A DNA stretch of 64,000 nt from Sphingobium wenxiniae (GCF_007830065.1 NZ_VLKK01000008.1:123666-187665); one strand, 5' to 3'. Counted from the first letter of the stretch, positions 36,038 through 45,208 are shown. Notes: generated by a model from the sequence alone, not told the origin. Program-made: numbers and translations.

Positions 36038-36158
36038 TTTCGACGCGACGGTTTACCGGCGGGCGGCGGACGCGTCGCCTGCTTACCCATTTGCATCGGC
36101 CGGAACGTCCTGTTGGGTCCAGGATTGAGCGTTTCGGCCCCATCCCCAGGGGAATTAC

Positions 36159-37220
36159 ATGACTGTCAACATGAAGAACTGGCAGGAATTGAAGAAGCCC
36201 AACGCGCTGGAGATCAAGACTTCCGGCGACGGCAAGCGCAAGGCGACCTTCGTCGCCGAACCGCTTGAGCGTGGCTTCGGTCTGACGCTCGGCAACGCGC
36301 TGCGGCGGGTTCTTCTTTCCTCGCTTCAGGGCGCGGCGGTCACTTCGATCAAGATCGAGAACGTCCTGCACGAATTTTCCTCGCTCGCAGGCGTGCGCGA
36401 AGATGTGACGGACATCGTCCTGAACGTGAAGCAGATCGCGCTGAAGATGGAAGGTGATGGCCCCAAGCGGCTCCAGCTTTCCGCCACTGGCCCCGCCGAA
36501 GTGAAGGCGGGCGACATCGCCGTTTCAGGCGATATCGAGGTGATGAATCCCGATCTGGTCATTTGCCACCTCGACCAGGGCGCGACGCTGAACATGGAGC
36601 TGACCGCTGACGTCGGCAAGGGCTATGTCCCGGCTGTCGCCAACCGTCCGGCCGACGCGCCGATCGGCCTCATTCCGGTCGATGCGCTTTATTCGCCGGT
36701 CCGTCAGGTCGCCTACAAGGTCGACAATACCCGCGTCGGGCAGGAACTGGACTATGACAAGCTGTCGCTGACGCTTGAAACCGACGGCACCGTTACCCCG
36801 GAAGACGCGGTGGCTTATGCCGCTCGCATCCTTCAGGACCAGCTCCAGCTCTTCGTCCACTTCGAGGATGCGCTGCCGACCGCCGCTCCGGCTGCCGGAA
36901 CGGCTTCTGCTTCGCCGGGCGACAGTGAAAGCGACGCGAACCAGATCAACCGCTACCTGCTCAAGAAGGTGGACGAACTGGAACTGTCGGTCCGTTCGGC
37001 CAACTGCCTCAAGAACGACAACATCATCTATATCGGCGATCTGGTCCAGAAGACCGAGGCCGAGATGCTGCGTACTCCCAATTTCGGCCGCAAGTCGCTG
37101 AACGAAATCAAGGAAGTGCTGTCGTCCATGGGCCTGCGTCTGGGCATGGACATCCCCGGCTGGCCGCCGGAAAATATCGAGGAAATGGCCAAGAAGCTCG
37201 AACAGGAGCTGCTTGGGTAA
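36159..37220 (+). CDS. rpoA: DNA-directed RNA polymerase subunit alpha
   Basis: Forms the dimer on which RNA polymerase assembles and contacts UP elements and activators. It is 353 residues long. The N-terminal domain contains [28 protein letters not shown] sequence, an Ala/Ser/Gly-rich flexible linker lies near 245-262, and the C-terminal domain ([15 protein letters not shown]) has the helix-hairpin-helix region [16 protein letters not shown]. The ATG at 36159 follows AGGGGA. It lies between rpsK and rplQ. Confidence 0.98.
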   Translation: MTVNMKNWQELKKPNALEIKTSGDGKRKATFVAEPLERGFGLTLGNALRRVLLSSLQGAAVTSIKIENVLHEFSSLAGVREDVTDIVLNVKQIALKMEGDGPKRLQLSATGPAEVKAGDIAVSGDIEVMNPDLVICHLDQGATLNMELTADVGKGYVPAVANRPADAPIGLIPVDALYSPVRQVAYKVDNTRVGQELDYDKLSLTLETDGTVTPEDAVAYAARILQDQLQLFVHFEDALPTAAPAAGTASASPGDSESDANQINRYLLKKVDELELSVRSANCLKNDNIIYIGDLVQKTEAEMLRTPNFGRKSLNEIKEVLSSMGLRLGMDIPGWPPENIEEMAKKLEQELLG

Positions 37221-37239
37221 TCAAACGGCAATCGTCCGC

Positions 37240-37278
37240 TTCGAGCGTGTCGAGAAGCGTTTCTCGATGTCGCTCGAA
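37240..37278. repeat. Palindromic element in the rpoA-rplQ spacer
   Basis: Nested inverted repeats: TTCGAGCG (37240-37247) with CGCTCGAA (37271-37278), and TCGAGAA (37250-37256) with TTCTCGA (37261-37267). The TTCGAGCG...TCGAGAAGCG layout resembles the REP-like palindromes scattered in sphingomonad genomes. Here it sits inside an essential operon, where it would form a strong RNA stem between rpoA and rplQ. Confidence 0.65.
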
Positions 37279-37366
37279 ACGAACGGACCAAGGTGATGGG
37301 CACGACCTTAACTGTGCCTGGTATGGGCTACCTCACACGGGCCCTTAACGAACGAAGGAAGACAAA

Positions 37367-37792
37367 ATGCGTCACAAGATCGGTCATCGCAAGCTGCAGC
37401 GCAGCGCCGGGCATCGTAACTCGCTGCTCCGCAACCTCGCGGCTTCGCTCATCAAGCATGAGCAGATCCTGACCACCACGCCCAAGGCGAAGGAACTGCG
37501 TCCCTACGTCGAAAAGCTCATCACCCTCGCCAAGAAGGGTGGCCTGTCGAACCGCCGTCTGGCCCACGCCCGCCTTCAGGATGACGCGCAGCTTGCCAAG
37601 CTGTTCGAAATTCTGGCTGAGCGTTACAAGGACCGCAACGGCGGCTACACGCGCGTCATCAAGGCTGGTTTCCGCGCCTCGGACGCTGCGCCGATCGCGA
37701 TCATCGAACTGGTCGACCGTGACGTCGACGCCAAGGGCAAGGACTCCGGTCCCGTGCAGGGCACCGACGCGGACGAGTTGGAAGCCGCGTAA
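37367..37792 (+). CDS. rplQ: 50S ribosomal protein L17
   Basis: Protein of the 50S subunit near the tunnel exit. The 141-residue protein starts [20 protein letters not shown], the family hallmark, with [23 protein letters not shown] and an acidic C-terminal tail. It is the last gene of the operon and is followed by a strong terminator. Confidence 0.97.
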   Translation: MRHKIGHRKLQRSAGHRNSLLRNLAASLIKHEQILTTTPKAKELRPYVEKLITLAKKGGLSNRRLAHARLQDDAQLAKLFEILAERYKDRNGGYTRVIKAGFRASDAAPIAIIELVDRDVDAKGKDSGPVQGTDADELEAA

Positions 37793-37832
37793 TATCAAGC
37801 CGCTTCCCGGCGGCGCACGATAGCGTTACGGA

Positions 37833-37867
37833 CAGGCCGTGGCTTCGGATGAAGCCGCGGCCTGTTT
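37833..37867 (+). terminator. Intrinsic terminator of the rplQ operon
   Basis: CAGGCCG (37833-37839) with GGCTTC (37841-37846) pairs with GAAGCC (37851-37856) and CGGCCTG (37858-37864), with a GGAT loop and one T-G mismatch, followed by TTT. The hairpin covers a possible GTG start for the next gene at 37839, which supports the later ATG at 37893. Confidence 0.8.
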
Positions 37868-37892
37868 CATAACTGATACCCGAGTCGAGAGG

Positions 37893-40085
37893 ATGTCCCC
37901 GCTTCGCGCTTCAATCCGAATAGGGCGGATTCTGGTCCTGTCGTCGCTCCTGCTGGCGGCGGGGCCTCTACGCGCCGATCCCAGCCCCGCTATGTTGGGC
38001 ACATCCGCGCGCGGTCTGACCTATCCCGCTACTCCGCGACAGGATCTGGTGGAGGATCATTTCGGCGTGAAGGTGGCCGACCCCTATCGCTGGCTGGAAA
38101 ACGATCTGCGGACTGATCCCGCCGTCCGGGATTGGGTCGCCCATGAAAATGCGCTCACCCGCCGCACTATCGACGCGCTTCCGGCCCGTTCCATCCTGCG
38201 CAACCGTATGCAGGCGCTCTTCTCCCATGGCCGCTATACCGTGCCGCGCAAGGCGGGCGGCCTCTATTTCTACGGCTATAACAAGGGCCTCCAGAACCAG
38301 ACCCCGCTCTATGTCCGAGAAGGGCTGACCGGCAAGGAGCGCCTCCTCCTCGACCCCAATGACTGGGCGGATGACGGTGCGAGCGCGCTCGCCGAATGGC
38401 AGCCGTCGCCCGATGGCCGCTGGCTGCTCTATGCCGTGCAGGAGGCAGGCAGCGACTGGCGCACGCTCAAGATACTGGATGTCGCCACCGGCAAATCCCT
38501 TCCCGACAGCGTCCCTTGGGTCAAATTTTCCCAACTGGCGTGGGATGGCCGGGGCGAGGGCTTCTTCTACTCCTGCTTTGCCCCGCCCGGCGACGGCCTG
38601 GCCTATCGTTCAGCCAACGAAAACCAGCAGATCCGCTATCACCGCCTGGGCACCGACCTGACGCAGGATCGGATCGTCTATGCGACGCCCGCTCACCCGG
38701 CGCTCAGGCACAGTGCGCAGGTGACAAGCGACGGGCGCTGGCTGATCGTCAGTTCCTTCCAGGGCATTGATTCGCGGCGCGAGCTTCACATCGCCGCGCT
38801 GGACGGCGGGCCGCTCAAGCTTCGCAGCATGATCCGGGGCATCGACAATGACTGGCGGCTGATCGGTAGCCAGGGGCCGCTGTTCTATTTCATCACCGAC
38901 AGCTGTGCGCCGCATTTCCGTGTCGTCTCCCTCGACGCCCGCCGCCCGCGCAAGGGCCCGCGTGAGATCATCCCTGAACGGGCGGACATATTGGCGGGTG
39001 GATCGCTGGCCGGCAGCCGCTTCATCCTCGCCTATCTGAACGACGCGCAAACCATCGCGGAAATGGTGGAACTGGACGGCCGCCGCGTCGGCGGCGTGCC
39101 GCTACCGGGCATGGGCACGGCGGCAGGCTTCGGCGGGCGGGACGGCGATCCCGAAACCTTCTTCAGCTTCTCCGGCTTCACCCAGCCCGCCGGCATTTAC
39201 CGCTTCGACACGGCGACCCTGCAAACCCAGCCGTTCGCGCTGCCCGATCTGCCGTTCGATCCCGACGACTATGGCGTCGAACAGCGCACATATCCGTCAA
39301 AGGACGGCACGCTGATCCCGCTCACCATCATTCGCAAGAAGGCGCTGGCCGACCGCGCCGCCGCCGTGCCCACCATCCTCTATGGTTATGGCGGCTTCAA
39401 CATCACGCTGACGCCGGGCTATTCCGCGGCCCGCATGGCATGGCTGGAGCAGGGCGGGGCTTATGCCATCGCCGCGCTGAGGGGCGGAGGCGAATATGGC
39501 AAGGCGTGGCACGATGCGGGCCGCTTGGCCAACAAGCAGAACGCCTTTGACGACTTCATCGCCGCCGCCGAATATCTGAAAGCTAATGGTTTCACCCCGC
39601 AGGACGGCCTCGCCATCGAAGGCCGCTCCAACGGCGGCCTGCTCGTCGGCGCGGTGGTGAACCAGCGCCCCGACCTGTTCGCCGCCGCGCTGCCTGCCGT
39701 GGGGGTGATGGACATGCTCCGTTTCGACCGCTTCACGGCGGGGCGCTATTGGGTGGACGATTACGGATCGCCGGAAAAGGAAGCGGATTTCCACCTGCTC
39801 TACGGCTATTCGCCCTATCACAACATCCGCGCGGGCAAGGATTATCCCGCCATATTGGTGACGACGGCGGACACCGACGACCGCGTCGTCCCGGCGCACA
39901 GCTTCAAATATGCCGCCGCGCTGCAAGCCGCCGATTTGGGCGACCGGCCCCGCCTGCTCCGCGTCGAAAGCCGCGCTGGCCATGGCACGGGCAAGCCGGT
40001 CGACAAGCTGATCGACGAATATGCCGACAGCTACGCCTTCGCCGCGCGGTTTACGGGATTGAGGGTTAGCGCCGATCCGAAGTGA
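37893..40085 (+). CDS. Prolyl oligopeptidase family serine peptidase (S9A)
   Basis: Cleaves short peptides after proline. It is 730 residues from MSPLRASIRIGRILVLSSLLLAAGPLRA, an export signal that places the enzyme in the periplasm. The seven-bladed propeller domain (about 75-430) is followed by the alpha/beta hydrolase domain: AAVPTILYGYGGFNITLTP, the nucleophile Ser in IEGRSNGGLLVGAVVNQRPDLF, Asp in TADTDDRVVPAHSFK, and His in ESRAGHGTGKP. The length is normal for S9A. The start is downstream of the rplQ terminator. Confidence 0.93.
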   Translation: MSPLRASIRIGRILVLSSLLLAAGPLRADPSPAMLGTSARGLTYPATPRQDLVEDHFGVKVADPYRWLENDLRTDPAVRDWVAHENALTRRTIDALPARSILRNRMQALFSHGRYTVPRKAGGLYFYGYNKGLQNQTPLYVREGLTGKERLLLDPNDWADDGASALAEWQPSPDGRWLLYAVQEAGSDWRTLKILDVATGKSLPDSVPWVKFSQLAWDGRGEGFFYSCFAPPGDGLAYRSANENQQIRYHRLGTDLTQDRIVYATPAHPALRHSAQVTSDGRWLIVSSFQGIDSRRELHIAALDGGPLKLRSMIRGIDNDWRLIGSQGPLFYFITDSCAPHFRVVSLDARRPRKGPREIIPERADILAGGSLAGSRFILAYLNDAQTIAEMVELDGRRVGGVPLPGMGTAAGFGGRDGDPETFFSFSGFTQPAGIYRFDTATLQTQPFALPDLPFDPDDYGVEQRTYPSKDGTLIPLTIIRKKALADRAAAVPTILYGYGGFNITLTPGYSAARMAWLEQGGAYAIAALRGGGEYGKAWHDAGRLANKQNAFDDFIAAAEYLKANGFTPQDGLAIEGRSNGGLLVGAVVNQRPDLFAAALPAVGVMDMLRFDRFTAGRYWVDDYGSPEKEADFHLLYGYSPYHNIRAGKDYPAILVTTADTDDRVVPAHSFKYAAALQAADLGDRPRLLRVESRAGHGTGKPVDKLIDEYADSYAFAARFTGLRVSADPK

Positions 40086-40148
40086 ACGGAGCGGACACGG
40101 TAAGAAATGACCTGTAGCAGAATGAACAATTCGTTTTAAGCTTGAATA

Positions 40149-40445
40149 ATGCAGTCCCGATTTGCGCTCATGCCGTTATTGGTGATGGTTTGCTCACCAC
40201 TGGCATTTGCTTGCTCTACATATTGGATACCAATTGCTCGGTTTCCCTTGCGCGAGGAGCAAGTTCGTGTTTTGCTGGAAAAAGTAGATCTTGGCGACGG
40301 TGAACAGCTTTGGGGTGTCGTTGCACCGATGATTGATCGATCAGGCAGTTCTCGTCTTTTTGATAATGCAATCGACGCTCATTTGGGAAAAGCCCGTCCA
40401 AGCAACTATCAATCTGGCGCTTTGCCAATTCCGCCGCCGCCATAG
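40149..40445 (+). CDS. Secreted hypothetical protein of unusual composition
   Basis: A 98-residue frame beginning MQSRFALMPLLVMVCSPLAFAC, a plausible signal peptide, possibly lipoprotein-like at Cys-22, followed by a short soluble part (RFPLREEQVRVLLEKVDLGDGEQ) and a proline-rich end. I do not recognise a family. Codon use is visibly AT-richer than its neighbours (many TTT, TTG and GAT codons), as is the DNA around 40090-40420. It lies between two GC-rich genes and may be a recent acquisition. Confidence 0.5.
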   Translation: MQSRFALMPLLVMVCSPLAFACSTYWIPIARFPLREEQVRVLLEKVDLGDGEQLWGVVAPMIDRSGSSRLFDNAIDAHLGKARPSNYQSGALPIPPPP

Positions 40446-40476
40446 GGCGTATCAGCTTTCCACTCAAAATCTGCCC

Positions 40477-41760
40477 TCACTCCTTCCCCTGATCCAACCC
40501 ATCCACTGTCGCATTCCCCTCCGGTTCTCCCTTCAATCCCGCCGCGACCTGCTCCGCCGCCGCCATGACGCGCAGCACATTGCCGCCCGCGAGCTTCGCT
40601 ATATCCACGTCGCTCCATCCGCGCCGCATCAGCTCCGCCAGCAGTGCCGGATAGCGATCCACGCCGCCAAGCCCCTGCGGCAGGGCGCTCACGCCATCGA
40701 AGTCGCTGCCGATGCCGACATGATCGACGCCTGCCACCTTCGCGATATGCTCCACATGGTCTGCGACCTGGCCGATGGTCGTCACCGGCTCCGGATGCGC
40801 CTTTTCCCATTCAACCAGCGCCTGCTTCGCCGCTTCGGGATCGCCGATATGCAGCCCGCCAAAGGGCGGCGCGTTGTTGCGCGCGAGCTCCGCGCTGCGA
40901 TCCGCGTTCCACACCCGCCGCGCTTCCGATACATATTGCGCGGCGAAGTTCACCATCACCACGCCGCCATTCTCCGCCACCTGCCGCAGCACCGCGTCCG
41001 ATACGTTGCGCGGGGTATTACACAGCGCCCGCGCATTGGAATGGGAGAAGATCACCGGCGCCCGGCTGACCCGCAGCGCATCCAGCATCGTCCCCTCGCT
41101 CACATGGCTGAGGTCGACCAGCATCCCCAGCCGGTTGAGTTCGCGCACCACCGCCTCGCCAAAGGGGGTGAGGCCGTCATGCCGGGGATTATCCGTCGCG
41201 GCGTCCGCCCAGGCGATCGTCTTCGAATGGGTGAGCGTGAGATAGCCTGCTCCCAGATCGCGATAGGCGCGCAAGACCGCCATGCTGCCGTCGATCTGCC
41301 CGCCGCCCTCGACCCCGATCATGGAGGCGATCCGCCCTGCCTTGTGCGCCGCGCGCACCTGCGCCGCCGTGGTGACGAGCTGAAACTGTCCCGGATAGCG
41401 GCGGGCGAGGCTGTGGACGAACTCGATCTGCTCCAGCGTGTCCTTGACCTGTTGCAGCTCGGGCTTTTCCGCCGATACCCAGACAGACCAGAACTGCCCG
41501 CCGATGCCGCCCGCGCGCAGCCTTTCGATATCGGTATGATAGATTTCGGGGTCGAGGCGGTTCAGGTCCATCGACCATCGCTTGTCGCCCGCCTTGTCGG
41601 CCAGCGCCTCCGGCCAGTCATTGTGCCCGTCGATCAGCGGCGTGGTGTTCAGCACCTTCACGATCCGCGCGGCATAGGGATCGGGCGCGGCGTGAACTGA
41701 GGGGAGGGCGGCGGCGAACAACAGCGGCAGCGCTGCAAGGCGAAGACTTTTCATAAGCAT
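40477..41760 (-). CDS. Membrane dipeptidase, M19 family
   Basis: Zinc dipeptidase (renal dipeptidase family) acting on a range of dipeptides. It is 427 residues with a signal peptide (KSLRLAALPLLFAAALPSVHA). The metal-binding HxD is in PLIDGHNDWPEAL, the bridging Glu in IGVEGGGQIDG, and His ligands in MLVDLSHVSEGTML and VIFSHSNARALC. DHVGIGSDFDG fits the family near the C-terminus. Exported members of the family may work on peptidoglycan-derived or exogenous peptides. An inner ATG at 41754 is an alternative start. Confidence 0.92.
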   Translation of the reverse strand: MLMKSLRLAALPLLFAAALPSVHAAPDPYAARIVKVLNTTPLIDGHNDWPEALADKAGDKRWSMDLNRLDPEIYHTDIERLRAGGIGGQFWSVWVSAEKPELQQVKDTLEQIEFVHSLARRYPGQFQLVTTAAQVRAAHKAGRIASMIGVEGGGQIDGSMAVLRAYRDLGAGYLTLTHSKTIAWADAATDNPRHDGLTPFGEAVVRELNRLGMLVDLSHVSEGTMLDALRVSRAPVIFSHSNARALCNTPRNVSDAVLRQVAENGGVVMVNFAAQYVSEARRVWNADRSAELARNNAPPFGGLHIGDPEAAKQALVEWEKAHPEPVTTIGQVADHVEHIAKVAGVDHVGIGSDFDGVSALPQGLGGVDRYPALLAELMRRGWSDVDIAKLAGGNVLRVMAAAEQVAAGLKGEPEGNATVDGLDQGKE

Positions 41761-41787
41761 GGCAGCCTATTGCCCGCCACGCCCAAG

Positions 41788-42165
41788 TCAATCGCTGCCA
41801 TGCTCCGGCCTGACATAGACGCCCCGGCCCAGCGGGCCGCCGGGGATCAACCGCCCATCCTCCTCCTGCCGCAGGGTCATCGTCTGGAAAGCGGGTTCGG
41901 GCACATCGTTGCCGGGTTCCGAAGTCAGGACGACATTGCCGTCCTTCGCTTCCCAACGGCCCTGCGCGAACAGATCGAGCGCGCCTACGACCAGATACCA
42001 TTGAAAGCGCCCATCGGCCCGCAGCAGCAGCTCCGATCCCGTCTCCATCACGCCTTGCAGATAATAATGCCCGGTCCACGCCGCCGTCTCACCATGCGCG
42101 GCGGCGGGTGCGACCGCTATCGCCAGACCTGTCGCAAGGGGAAGGAATATCCTGAAAATCGTCAT
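41788..42165 (-). CDS. Secreted hypothetical protein
   Basis: A 125-residue protein with a signal peptide (MTIFRIFLPLATGLAIAVAPAAA) and a small, probably beta-rich body (GHYYLQGVMETGSELLLRADGRFQWYLVVGALDLFAQGRWEAKDG). The GxYYLxGVxETGSEL pattern recurs in sphingomonad secreted proteins, but its role is not known. The ATG at 42165 is used; a GTG at 42186 is possible. The start lies 27 bases before that of the dipeptidase gene, on the same strand. Confidence 0.65.
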   Translation of the reverse strand: MTIFRIFLPLATGLAIAVAPAAAHGETAAWTGHYYLQGVMETGSELLLRADGRFQWYLVVGALDLFAQGRWEAKDGNVVLTSEPGNDVPEPAFQTMTLRQEEDGRLIPGGPLGRGVYVRPEHGSD

Positions 42166-42280
42166 GATAGGAATGGATTGCACCACTTTCCCGATGCGGC
42201 TTGCCCTACTTTAACCGATTAATCCGGTTCCGTCGCTATTTCCTTCAAAATTTGCCCCGACCTCTGCTAATCCGGGGACA

Positions 42281-43039
42281 ATGAGCATTGATCCTTTGCT
42301 GCTGCTGCAAGCCTATGCGCTTGGCGTATTTCCCATGTCTGATGACCGCCATGCCGAGGATATCTATTGGGTCGAACCGAAGAAGCGGGCCGTCCTGCCG
42401 CTGGATGCTTTCCACCTGTCTCGCTCGTTGGCGAAGACCATCCGCCGCGACCGCTTCCGCGTCACCGCCAATCGCGCTTTCCCTGCCATCGTGGCGCTCT
42501 GCGCGGAAGCGAAGGAAGATCGCCCATCGACATGGATCAACGGTCCCATCGAGGAGGCCTACCGCCATCTCCACATATTGCGCTTCGCTCATTCGGTGGA
42601 GATATGGGAGGGAGAGGAGCTGGTCGGCGGCCTTTACGGCGTGGCGTTGGGCCGCGCCTTCTTCGGCGAAAGCATGGTGTCCCGCCGCACCGATGCGTCA
42701 AAAGTCGCGCTCGCCTGGCTGGTGGCGCGGATGCGCTTCGGCGGCTTCACCCTGCTCGATTGCCAGTTCATGACCGATCATCTGCGCTCGCTGGGCGCGG
42801 TCGAGATCAGCCAGCGCGACTATCTTCAGTTGTTGGGGGAAGCGGTGGCGGACGTGCCGCTGGGCGATGGCCGCGCGGTACTCTCCGCCGGTTCGGGGGG
42901 AGGGGCGGAACTGGCGTTCGATCCATTATCAGGCGCGGCGGAAGCGGGGGAGGAAGGCTCGCCTCTGGCACCGGTCCTGACGGTATCCGGACCCGTCTCC
43001 GGCCAGGCCATCGCGCAGCTCTTGACCCAGACGTCATAG
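42281..43039 (+). CDS. aat: Leucyl/phenylalanyl-tRNA-protein transferase
   Basis: Adds Leu or Phe to N-terminal Lys or Arg of proteins, marking them for ClpAP through the N-degron pathway. It is 252 residues long. LLLLQAYALGVFPMSDDRHAEDIYWVEP is the family start, with LYGVALGRAFFGESMVSRRTDASKVAL and LLDCQFMTDHLRSLGAVEI. The C-terminus SGPVSGQAIAQLLTQTS is typical of alphaproteobacterial Aat. Its last 214 bases are also coding on the other strand, for the DUF2155 protein. Confidence 0.95.
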   Translation: MSIDPLLLLQAYALGVFPMSDDRHAEDIYWVEPKKRAVLPLDAFHLSRSLAKTIRRDRFRVTANRAFPAIVALCAEAKEDRPSTWINGPIEEAYRHLHILRFAHSVEIWEGEELVGGLYGVALGRAFFGESMVSRRTDASKVALAWLVARMRFGGFTLLDCQFMTDHLRSLGAVEISQRDYLQLLGEAVADVPLGDGRAVLSAGSGGGAELAFDPLSGAAEAGEEGSPLAPVLTVSGPVSGQAIAQLLTQTS

Positions 43040-43494
43040 ATCGGGTGCTGCACCACATTGCGGTCGGGCCGCTCGCGGAACAGCCAGCCGGAAAAGGCGC
43101 GCCGCCATTTGCCGTCCGCGCTGCTCCGCACGTCGAGTTGAACGAAGGCCCCGGTTTCCTGCACATTCTCCCAAGGCGCGGTCGTCTCGCACGCCTGGAG
43201 GCGCACGATGGCGTCGCCAACGCGCAAGGCTTCGCCCGGTTTCATCTGAAGGTCGCGCGTCAGGCCGTTGCGCTTGTTGAGCAGGCCCACCACCGCGACC
43301 CGTTCCGCCATCGGCGTACCGGGCAGGGCGGAAAAACCGCCGTTGCGGATCGGGCTGTTCTCGATCTTGACGGGGCCGGACTGGTTGGCCGCGGGCATGT
43401 CATCGCCGCCGCATCCGGCCAGCATGAGAACGCAGGCCAGAACAGGCGCGGCGGTCAGGATCGGCAGGACGCCCCCCGCCGGGCGCGGGGTCAT
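42826..43494 (-). CDS. DUF2155 domain lipoprotein, antisense overlap with aat
   Basis: A 222-residue protein with a type II signal (ILTAAPVLACVLMLAGCGG) and a DUF2155 core: LQMKPGEALRVGDAIVRLQACETTAPWE, GAFVQLDV, RRAFSGWLFRERPDRNVVQHPIYDVWVKSC. The last ~60 residues are a Pro/Ser/Ala/Gly-rich tail without conservation. The core motif YDVWVKSC and the whole tail are encoded antisense to the end of aat (43039-42826). The start overlaps the NDUFA12 stop by ATGA, so this gene belongs to that transcript. DUF2155 function is unknown. Confidence 0.85.
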   Translation of the reverse strand: MTPRPAGGVLPILTAAPVLACVLMLAGCGGDDMPAANQSGPVKIENSPIRNGGFSALPGTPMAERVAVVGLLNKRNGLTRDLQMKPGEALRVGDAIVRLQACETTAPWENVQETGAFVQLDVRSSADGKWRRAFSGWLFRERPDRNVVQHPIYDVWVKSCAMAWPETGPDTVRTGARGEPSSPASAAPDNGSNASSAPPPEPAESTARPSPSGTSATASPNN

Positions 43495-43889
43495 GATGCC
43501 TCGGGACTCCATGCCTCGTAATCGCCGGTGGCCTTCTGGCGCCGGCCGCCCTTTTCCAGCGCGCCGGACGGGCGATAGGCGTTGACGGTGCCGGTCGCAT
43601 TGGGGGTGGAGTCCCGTTCCCAGATGCGCGGCGGCGGCAGGAAGCTTTCCGGCGCGCCCTCAATCGAATGATGCAGCCAGCCATGCCATTCGGCGGGCAC
43701 GCGGCTCGCATCATTGGGGCCGTTGTAGATCACCCAGCGGCGGGTCAGGCCGTTCGGGTCGACGCCGCCTTCATAATAGACATTGCCCTGATGGTCCTCG
43801 CCCACCTTGCTGCCCTTGCGGGCCGTGAAGAGCGAGGTGCCGATGGTGGCGCCGTTCCACCAGGTGAAGATCTTGCCAAGGATTCCCAT
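43491..43889 (-). CDS. NADH:ubiquinone oxidoreductase subunit NDUFA12 homologue
   Basis: Homologue of the complex I accessory subunit NDUFA12 (B17.2), characteristic of alphaproteobacteria and mitochondria. It is 132 residues long. The N-terminus MGILGKIFTWWNGATIGTSLFTARKG is followed by the signature VGEDHQGNVYYE and RRWVIYNGPNDASRVPAEWHGWLHH, and the C-terminus includes the YRPSGALEKGG motif. It is upstream of and coupled to the DUF2155 gene. Confidence 0.93.
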   Translation of the reverse strand: MGILGKIFTWWNGATIGTSLFTARKGSKVGEDHQGNVYYEGGVDPNGLTRRWVIYNGPNDASRVPAEWHGWLHHSIEGAPESFLPPPRIWERDSTPNATGTVNAYRPSGALEKGGRRQKATGDYEAWSPEAS

Positions 43890-43945
43890 GGGGCAGCGCT
43901 TAGCCGTTGGGGCGGCTGCTTGGCAAGGCGCTTGTGCGGTTCCGG

Positions 43946-44476
43946 TCAGGGAGCGGGGCAGAAATCGAGCCGGTCCCATGCTTCGTCCGGGCGGGTTCCG
44001 GGCACGGCGCAATTACCCCAGCGGACGCGGTCGCCTTCCCTGATCCCCAGTTCCGCCGCCCGCCCGCCGGCCAGTTCCAGCACGGCGGCCACCGGGACGC
44101 CCGCCGATACAGGCTCACGCGAATAAGGCTGCGTCATCGCCTTGATGAAGGCGATGGTGCCGTCCGTGTGGATGAACAGCATATCGAGCGGGATCAGCGT
44201 GTCTTTCATCCAGAAGCTCGCCGTGCGGGGCGGTTCCATGGGAAACAGCATCCCCGAATCCGCCGCCAGCGACTTGCGGAACATGAGGCCGCGCTCCTGG
44301 TCCCCGGGGTTGAGAGCGACTTCCACGTCGAAGCGGTGCTCGCCCTTCGCGCCGCGAATGACGAGGGGGAGCAGGCTGGTTTGCCGGGCGGACGGGCCGG
44401 CCGTGTTTTCCGCCTTGTGGGCTGTCTGCGAGCAGGCCGCCAGCAAGGCGATGAGCAGGGCGGAGAGAATCCTCAT
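43946..44476 (-). CDS. DUF192 family lipoprotein
   Basis: A 176-residue exported protein with a lipobox in ALLIALLAACSQ. The DUF192 core contains VEVALNPGDQERGLMFRKSLAADSGMLF, RTASFWMKDTLIPLDMLFI and VAAVLELAGGRAAELGIREGDRV, a small beta fold of unknown function. It is upstream of the NDUFA12 gene on the same strand, 56 bases apart. Confidence 0.9.
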   Translation of the reverse strand: MRILSALLIALLAACSQTAHKAENTAGPSARQTSLLPLVIRGAKGEHRFDVEVALNPGDQERGLMFRKSLAADSGMLFPMEPPRTASFWMKDTLIPLDMLFIHTDGTIAFIKAMTQPYSREPVSAGVPVAAVLELAGGRAAELGIREGDRVRWGNCAVPGTRPDEAWDRLDFCPAP

Positions 44477-44513
44477 GGAGACGGGTTACAATAATGCATT
44501 GGGGGAGGACAGG

Positions 44514-45038
44514 CTATTCCTCCGGCTCCGGCGGCTCTCCGGGAGGGGCGTCGACCCAGCGGCGGGCGAGCGCATGGCCGTGGCCCGCGCGCAGGAAGGC
44601 CGCCATCCATTTCTCGCGCAACCTGGGATCGGGCCGCTCCGCCGCGAAGGGGCCGATGCGCTTGCGCCGGGCGAAGCGTTCGGCCGCCGCCCAGCCCTGC
44701 GCGGCGGTGTGCGCGTCGGCTTCCGTCCGGTCGGCTTGCGCGATCCCGGCGGCGCGCAGGCTTTCGTCCACCCGCCGCGCGCCATAGCCGCGCCGCGTCA
44801 GCGCCGCGCTTTTCATCACCGCATAGCCGCCATCGTCGATATAGCCCAATTCGGCGAGCCGGTCGGCCAGTCCCTGCGGATCGGCGGGATTTTCGCTGCC
44901 CCAGCCCCGCTCCCTGATCTTGCGCCGCAGATAGTCGAGCAGCTTCGCCCGGCTGGTGGCGAAACGCCCGACATAGCGCAGCGCCATCTCACGCAGGGCG
45001 TCTTCGTCGATCGGTGGGCGGGGGCGTTTTGCGGTCAT
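44514..45038 (-). CDS. recX: Regulatory protein RecX
   Basis: Modulates RecA filaments. It is 174 residues with the RecX helical repeats: MALRYVGRFATSRAKLLDYLRRKI, LAELGYIDDGGYAVMKSAALTRRGYGARRVDESLRAAGI and RLREKWMAAFLRAGHGHALARRWVD. The family is divergent but this pattern is clear. recA is not in the window. The start is 170 bases from the divergent acyl-AMP ligase start. Confidence 0.85.
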   Translation of the reverse strand: MTAKRPRPPIDEDALREMALRYVGRFATSRAKLLDYLRRKIRERGWGSENPADPQGLADRLAELGYIDDGGYAVMKSAALTRRGYGARRVDESLRAAGIAQADRTEADAHTAAQGWAAAERFARRKRIGPFAAERPDPRLREKWMAAFLRAGHGHALARRWVDAPPGEPPEPEE

Positions 45039-45208
45039 GCGGCTCCATCATGCGGCAAGCGCCATCTTTATGCCACAGTCGGGCCGGAATTTTACCGCCC
45101 CTTGTGCGCTACAAGCTCAGGCTGGAACGAAACTATCCGGTGCAACGTCGCGTCAAAGCTGATAGCGGCGCTGCGGATATGAAAATTATGACATTTGGTG
45201 ACACCAAT

